A stretch of 24,811 nucleotides of DNA from Fen-1258 sp964449775 (GTDB lineage Bacteria; Bacteroidota; Ignavibacteria; Ignavibacteriales; Melioribacteraceae). The position numbers and the translations under genes are program-made. Below, piece by piece: positions 22,103 to 24,811 of this stretch; position 1 is the stretch's first letter, and each line of letters begins with the position of its first letter. Where the stretch lies: NCBI GenBank assembly GCA_964449775.1, contig CAYVBQ010000042.1:1-24811 (forward strand), given 5' to 3'. Below the pieces are notes generated by a model, which worked only from the letters and a program-made list of their open reading frames with translations, was not told the origin of the DNA and did no database searches.

Positions 22103-22180
22103 GGAACGCTGATTATTATGATCGCTTATGATTACTTAAGATCATAAACCATCATAACTATCATAAAAAATCTGCGTTCT
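22103..22180. repeat. Long palindromic repeat element
   Basis: A near-palindrome of about 78 bp. Outer arms GAACGC (22104-22109) and GCGTTC (22174-22179) continue inward as GAT..TTATGAT..TTATGAT against the reverse complement of ATCATAA..ATCATAA...ATC, giving a stem of about 30 bp with mismatches. No T-run follows. It resembles REP/ERIC-type intergenic palindromes; I recall similar AACGCTGAT...ATCAGCGTT elements in other genomes but could not check. It fills the spacer between the transferase and the spsF-like gene. Confidence 0.75.
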
Positions 22181-22193
22181 ATTAAAGACTAAT

Positions 22194-22994
22194 ATGAAAA
22201 TCATAACAGTCATACAAGCACGAATGTCATCTACCCGATTACCGGGAAAAGTAATGTTGCCTATTCTGGGCAGACCACTATTAATTCGTACGATAGAACG
22301 CGTACAAGCCGCAAAGTTGATTGGACAATTGGTTGTCGCCACATCTGTTAATCCTGATGACGATGAAATCGAAAAATTGTGTATTGAGAATGGCATCACT
22401 TGCTACCGGGGTCATTTAACCGATCTACTCGACCGTCACTATCAAGTTGGTAAATTGTTTGGTGCGGATGCGATTGTAAAAATTCCATCCGATTGCCCTC
22501 TTATCGATCCTCGTGTGATTGACAAAGTTCTCGAACATTATATCAACTCGGATGAATTTGATTATGTCAGTAATCTTCACCCGGCATCTTATCCCGATGG
22601 GAATGATGTTGAGATATTTTCTTTCGAAGCGATCGAATGCGCCTGGAAAGATGCAACAAAAGATTTTGAACGTGAACATACAACTCCATTCATTTGGGAA
22701 AATCAAGATTATTTTTCGATTGGGAACGTTACATGGGAAACGGGATACGATTATTCTACAAATCATCGCTGGACAATTGATTTCCCGGAAGATTATGAGT
22801 TCATTAGAAAAGTTTACGAAGAACTTTATCCAACAAATTCCGCATTTAGTCTTAATGATATATTAATTTTGTTAAAACAAAAACCACATATTGCCAAGAT
22901 CAATCAGCAGTATCTTGGTAAGTATTGGTATGAGGAACATATGGATGAATTAAAGAACATTAACGAATACAAAAACAAACTCTCAAAAAAATGA
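22194..22994 (+). CDS. SpsF/NeuA-like cytidylyltransferase
   Basis: A 266-residue nucleotidyltransferase of the CMP-sugar family. The N-terminus ITVIQARMSSTRLPGKVMLPILGRPLLIRTIERV is the CTP-binding signature shared by SpsF, NeuA and KdsB. It continues with VVATSVNPDDDEIEKLC, YRGHLTDLLDRHYQV and the metal/sugar block KIPSDCPLIDPRVID, where Asp in SDCPL is expected to hold Mg. SpsF-like enzymes are thought to activate unusual acidic or phosphorylated sugars for surface polymers. It overlaps the downstream transketolase gene as ATGA, suggesting joint expression. The sugar is unknown. Confidence 0.88.
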   Translation: MKIITVIQARMSSTRLPGKVMLPILGRPLLIRTIERVQAAKLIGQLVVATSVNPDDDEIEKLCIENGITCYRGHLTDLLDRHYQVGKLFGADAIVKIPSDCPLIDPRVIDKVLEHYINSDEFDYVSNLHPASYPDGNDVEIFSFEAIECAWKDATKDFEREHTTPFIWENQDYFSIGNVTWETGYDYSTNHRWTIDFPEDYEFIRKVYEELYPTNSAFSLNDILILLKQKPHIAKINQQYLGKYWYEEHMDELKNINEYKNKLSKK

Positions 22995-23848
22995 AAAGAC
23001 AAGAATTACTCGACATGAAACAAACTTCTATGCGCGTACGTGAACATATAATCCGGATGAGCGGCAACGGTGGATGTTTTATCGGCGCCTCACTTTCATG
23101 TACGGATTTGATAGTATATCTTTATAAGAAATTTTTAAATGTCAGTCCGAACAATTTTGATGACCCAACACGTGATTATTTTTTCTTATCAAAGGGGCAC
23201 GATGTTCCGGCACTTTACGGAACGTTTGTTGAGATGGGATGGCTCCAAGAAGAAAGATTAAAAAATCACCTCAAGACAAATGATTTCATCTACTGGCATC
23301 CAAACAGAAATATTCCCGGAATTGAATTTCATTCCGGTTCACTCGGTCATAATCTTTCAGTTGCAATGGGTGTTGCGATGGATTGCAAACTTCGCAAACA
23401 AAAAAATAAAGTTGTTGTTGTTGTTGGTGATGGCGAATTGAATGAAGGATCAATGTGGGAAGCGCTTCTTGTTGCGTCCGCCTATAAATTAGATAATCTT
23501 TTAATCGTTGTTGATCGGAATCAATTCCAAGCCAATATGCGAACTGAAGATTTAATTCCCTTGAAACCACTGCCTAAAAAATTTGACGCATTTGGATGCA
23601 AAGTAAAGAAAGTCAACGGGCACGATTTTGAAAAGATGAATGAAACATTCAAAAAAATTCCATTCGAAAAAGGGAAAGTTTCGGTTGTGATTGCCGAAAC
23701 CGTGCGGGGTAAAGGTTTACCGAGCATTGAGAAGCGAGCTGACCGTTGGTTCGTAAATTTCAAGGAAGAAGAAGTGGAACAACTCCTAAAAGAACTGCAC
23801 GGTGCAAAGAAAACAAAATTAACTTCAGAAACAATTGTAGCAAGATGA
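22991..23848 (+). CDS. Transketolase-like enzyme, N-terminal (thiamine-diphosphate) subunit
   Basis: A 285-residue protein equal to the first domain of transketolase. It holds the diphosphate-binding motif: GDGELNEGSMWEALLVASAYKLDNLLIVVDRNQ (GDG...N), and the substrate-side His in LSKGHDVPALY and HSGSLGHNLSVAMGVAM. The pyrimidine-binding and C-terminal domains are in the next gene, whose ATG overlaps this stop as ATGA. Split transketolases are known in bacteria and archaea. Its placement right after an SpsF-like cytidylyltransferase suggests a two-carbon transfer that builds or cuts a surface sugar rather than housekeeping pentose metabolism; this is inference. Confidence 0.93.
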   Translation: MKRQELLDMKQTSMRVREHIIRMSGNGGCFIGASLSCTDLIVYLYKKFLNVSPNNFDDPTRDYFFLSKGHDVPALYGTFVEMGWLQEERLKNHLKTNDFIYWHPNRNIPGIEFHSGSLGHNLSVAMGVAMDCKLRKQKNKVVVVVGDGELNEGSMWEALLVASAYKLDNLLIVVDRNQFQANMRTEDLIPLKPLPKKFDAFGCKVKKVNGHDFEKMNETFKKIPFEKGKVSVVIAETVRGKGLPSIEKRADRWFVNFKEEEVEQLLKELHGAKKTKLTSETIVAR

Positions 23849-24756
23849 AAATGACATATGCAGATATCGTACTTGATCTTATTAATAAAGATGATCGCTA
23901 TATGATCATGACATCCGAAAACAGAGCGGCATTTCGAGATCTTCCGCCATTGATTAAAAATAATTTTATTGATACCGGAATTACAGAACAAACGCAAATT
24001 GGAATGGCTGCCGGACTTGCTCTGCGCGGAAGGATTCCAATTGTTCACGCGCTTGCAACTTTTATAACTATGCGCGCTTTCGAATTCATCCGTACCGATG
24101 TTGGAATTGGCAATCTACCTGTGAAAATAGTCGGAGCTGTGCCCGGATTTTTATCTGACGGCAACGGTCCAACCCATCAAGCTATCGAAGATGTTTCAAT
24201 CATGCGCGGTATTCCGAATGTGAATGTATTTTGTCCCGCAGATGAAGATGATATGCTAAAAGGATTGCCAGCAGTTTTCAAAAGTCCCGCCCCATTCTAT
24301 ATTCGTTATAACAATGTTCAACCGGTTATTGAACATGCGGAGTTCGAAATTGGGAAAGCAGAAGTATTTGGCGATGGGAAAGATGTAGCAATTCTTGTTT
24401 ATGGATTTCTTTTCGGAGAAGCATTCAAAGCAAAAGAAATTCTGGAATCGAAGGGTATTTCTGTTCGTTTGATAAACATCCGTACACCAAAACCAATTGA
24501 TGAAGAGACAATTTTGAAAGCAGTTGACGATTGCAAATTAATCGTGACCATTGAAGATCATTTTATCACAGGTGGACTTTATACAATTCTTGCTGAAGTT
24601 CTTTTACGAAACAGAAAAACAGCAAATGTTCTCCCCTTTGCATTGATGAACAAGTGGTTTAAGCCGGGTTTATTGAATGACGTTCTGGAATTTGAAGGAT
24701 TTACTGGAGAGAAAATTGTGGAAGGGATTTTAAAGCAGTTGGCTATTAGCATTTAG
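23845..24756 (+). CDS. Transketolase-like enzyme, C-terminal (pyrimidine-binding) subunit
   Basis: A 303-residue partner subunit. It includes the pyrimidine domain with FIDTGITEQTQIGMAAGLALRG, where Glu of TEQ is the expected catalytic acid for the thiamine ring, then ALATFITMRAFEFIRTDVG, DGNGPTHQAIEDVSIMRGIPNV with the His expected in the active site, and the C-terminal transketolase domain (DVAILVYGFLFGEAFKAKEIL, INIRTPKPIDEETI). The frame is open upstream within the first-subunit gene, but ATG 23845 gives the standard start and the ATGA overlap. The two gene products together make one active site at the dimer interface. Confidence 0.93.
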   Translation: MKMTYADIVLDLINKDDRYMIMTSENRAAFRDLPPLIKNNFIDTGITEQTQIGMAAGLALRGRIPIVHALATFITMRAFEFIRTDVGIGNLPVKIVGAVPGFLSDGNGPTHQAIEDVSIMRGIPNVNVFCPADEDDMLKGLPAVFKSPAPFYIRYNNVQPVIEHAEFEIGKAEVFGDGKDVAILVYGFLFGEAFKAKEILESKGISVRLINIRTPKPIDEETILKAVDDCKLIVTIEDHFITGGLYTILAEVLLRNRKTANVLPFALMNKWFKPGLLNDVLEFEGFTGEKIVEGILKQLAISI

Positions 24757-24806
24757 CTCATAAATAGCACAACATCGTACACACTTTCTAGTATTACTAA
24801 TGAAGC

Positions 24807-24811
24807 AGGAG
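24807..24811 (+). promoter_or_regulatory. Shine-Dalgarno-like AGGAG at the right edge
   Basis: The window ends in GCAGGAG, a strong ribosome-binding site 50 nt after the transketolase stop. It suggests that another plus-strand gene of the sugar cluster starts just beyond the edge. Confidence 0.5.

Noticed and set aside
23746..23844. Upstream extension of the second transketolase subunit
   Set aside because: The extra 33 residues are basic, unlike the family, and lie inside the first-subunit gene; ATG 23845 with ATGA overlap is the normal start.
23521..24048. 175-residue antisense frame over the transketolase genes
   Set aside because: Shadow of two conserved genes; composition is random-like and rich in Ser, Phe and Cys.

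Overview
This AT-rich 24.8 kb chromosomal window most resembles the Bacteroidota/Chlorobiota/Ignavibacteriota (FCB) lineage, most likely an Ignavibacteria-type bacterium. That placement is an inference from gene families, a complete classical menaquinone operon, AT-rich spacers and several kinds of dispersed repeats. No rRNA, tRNA, CRISPR array or transposase is visible.

Layout. (1) 1-2222, all minus strand: a toxin-antitoxin (TA) island. It holds an orphan MNT nucleotidyltransferase, an orphan Phd/RelB-like antitoxin, a RelB/RelE-type pair and an MNT/HEPN pair. The units are separated by related non-coding repeats (three partial copies), giving a cassette-like pattern. (2) 2332-7123, plus strand: purM, a TatD DNase-radical SAM fusion, a lipoprotein D-Ala-D-Ala carboxypeptidase (DacB/PBP4) and prmA. 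(3) 7127-7552, minus: a MarR regulator divergent from the next operon. (4) 7841-16679, plus: menF-menD-menH-menB-[mntA-hepT-like TA pair]-menA-menC-menE, almost every junction overlapping or within 2 bp. A putative DHNA-CoA thioesterase (menI-like) follows convergently, so nearly the whole route from chorismate to demethylmenaquinone is here; the final methyltransferase is not. (5) 17131-20804: a secreted MORN-repeat protein, a Fic protein with an N-terminal inhibitory motif, and a saccharopine-dehydrogenase-like oxidoreductase. (6) 21065 to the right edge: a surface-sugar cluster with a GT-B-like transferase, an SpsF/NeuA-like cytidylyltransferase and a split transketolase. A Shine-Dalgarno-like AGGAG on the last five bases suggests it continues.

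Most unusual points. A complete MNT/HEPN (type VII-like) TA pair sits seamlessly between menB and menA inside the menaquinone operon. A purine-rich dispersed repeat occurs in one spacer and in two genes; in one gene its inverted copy encodes most of a lipoprotein signal peptide, in the other (menE) it encodes a Lys/Ser-rich loop. A different 7-bp-periodic repeat lies in frame in menE. A strong hairpin inside prmA is positioned to terminate the convergent marR transcript.
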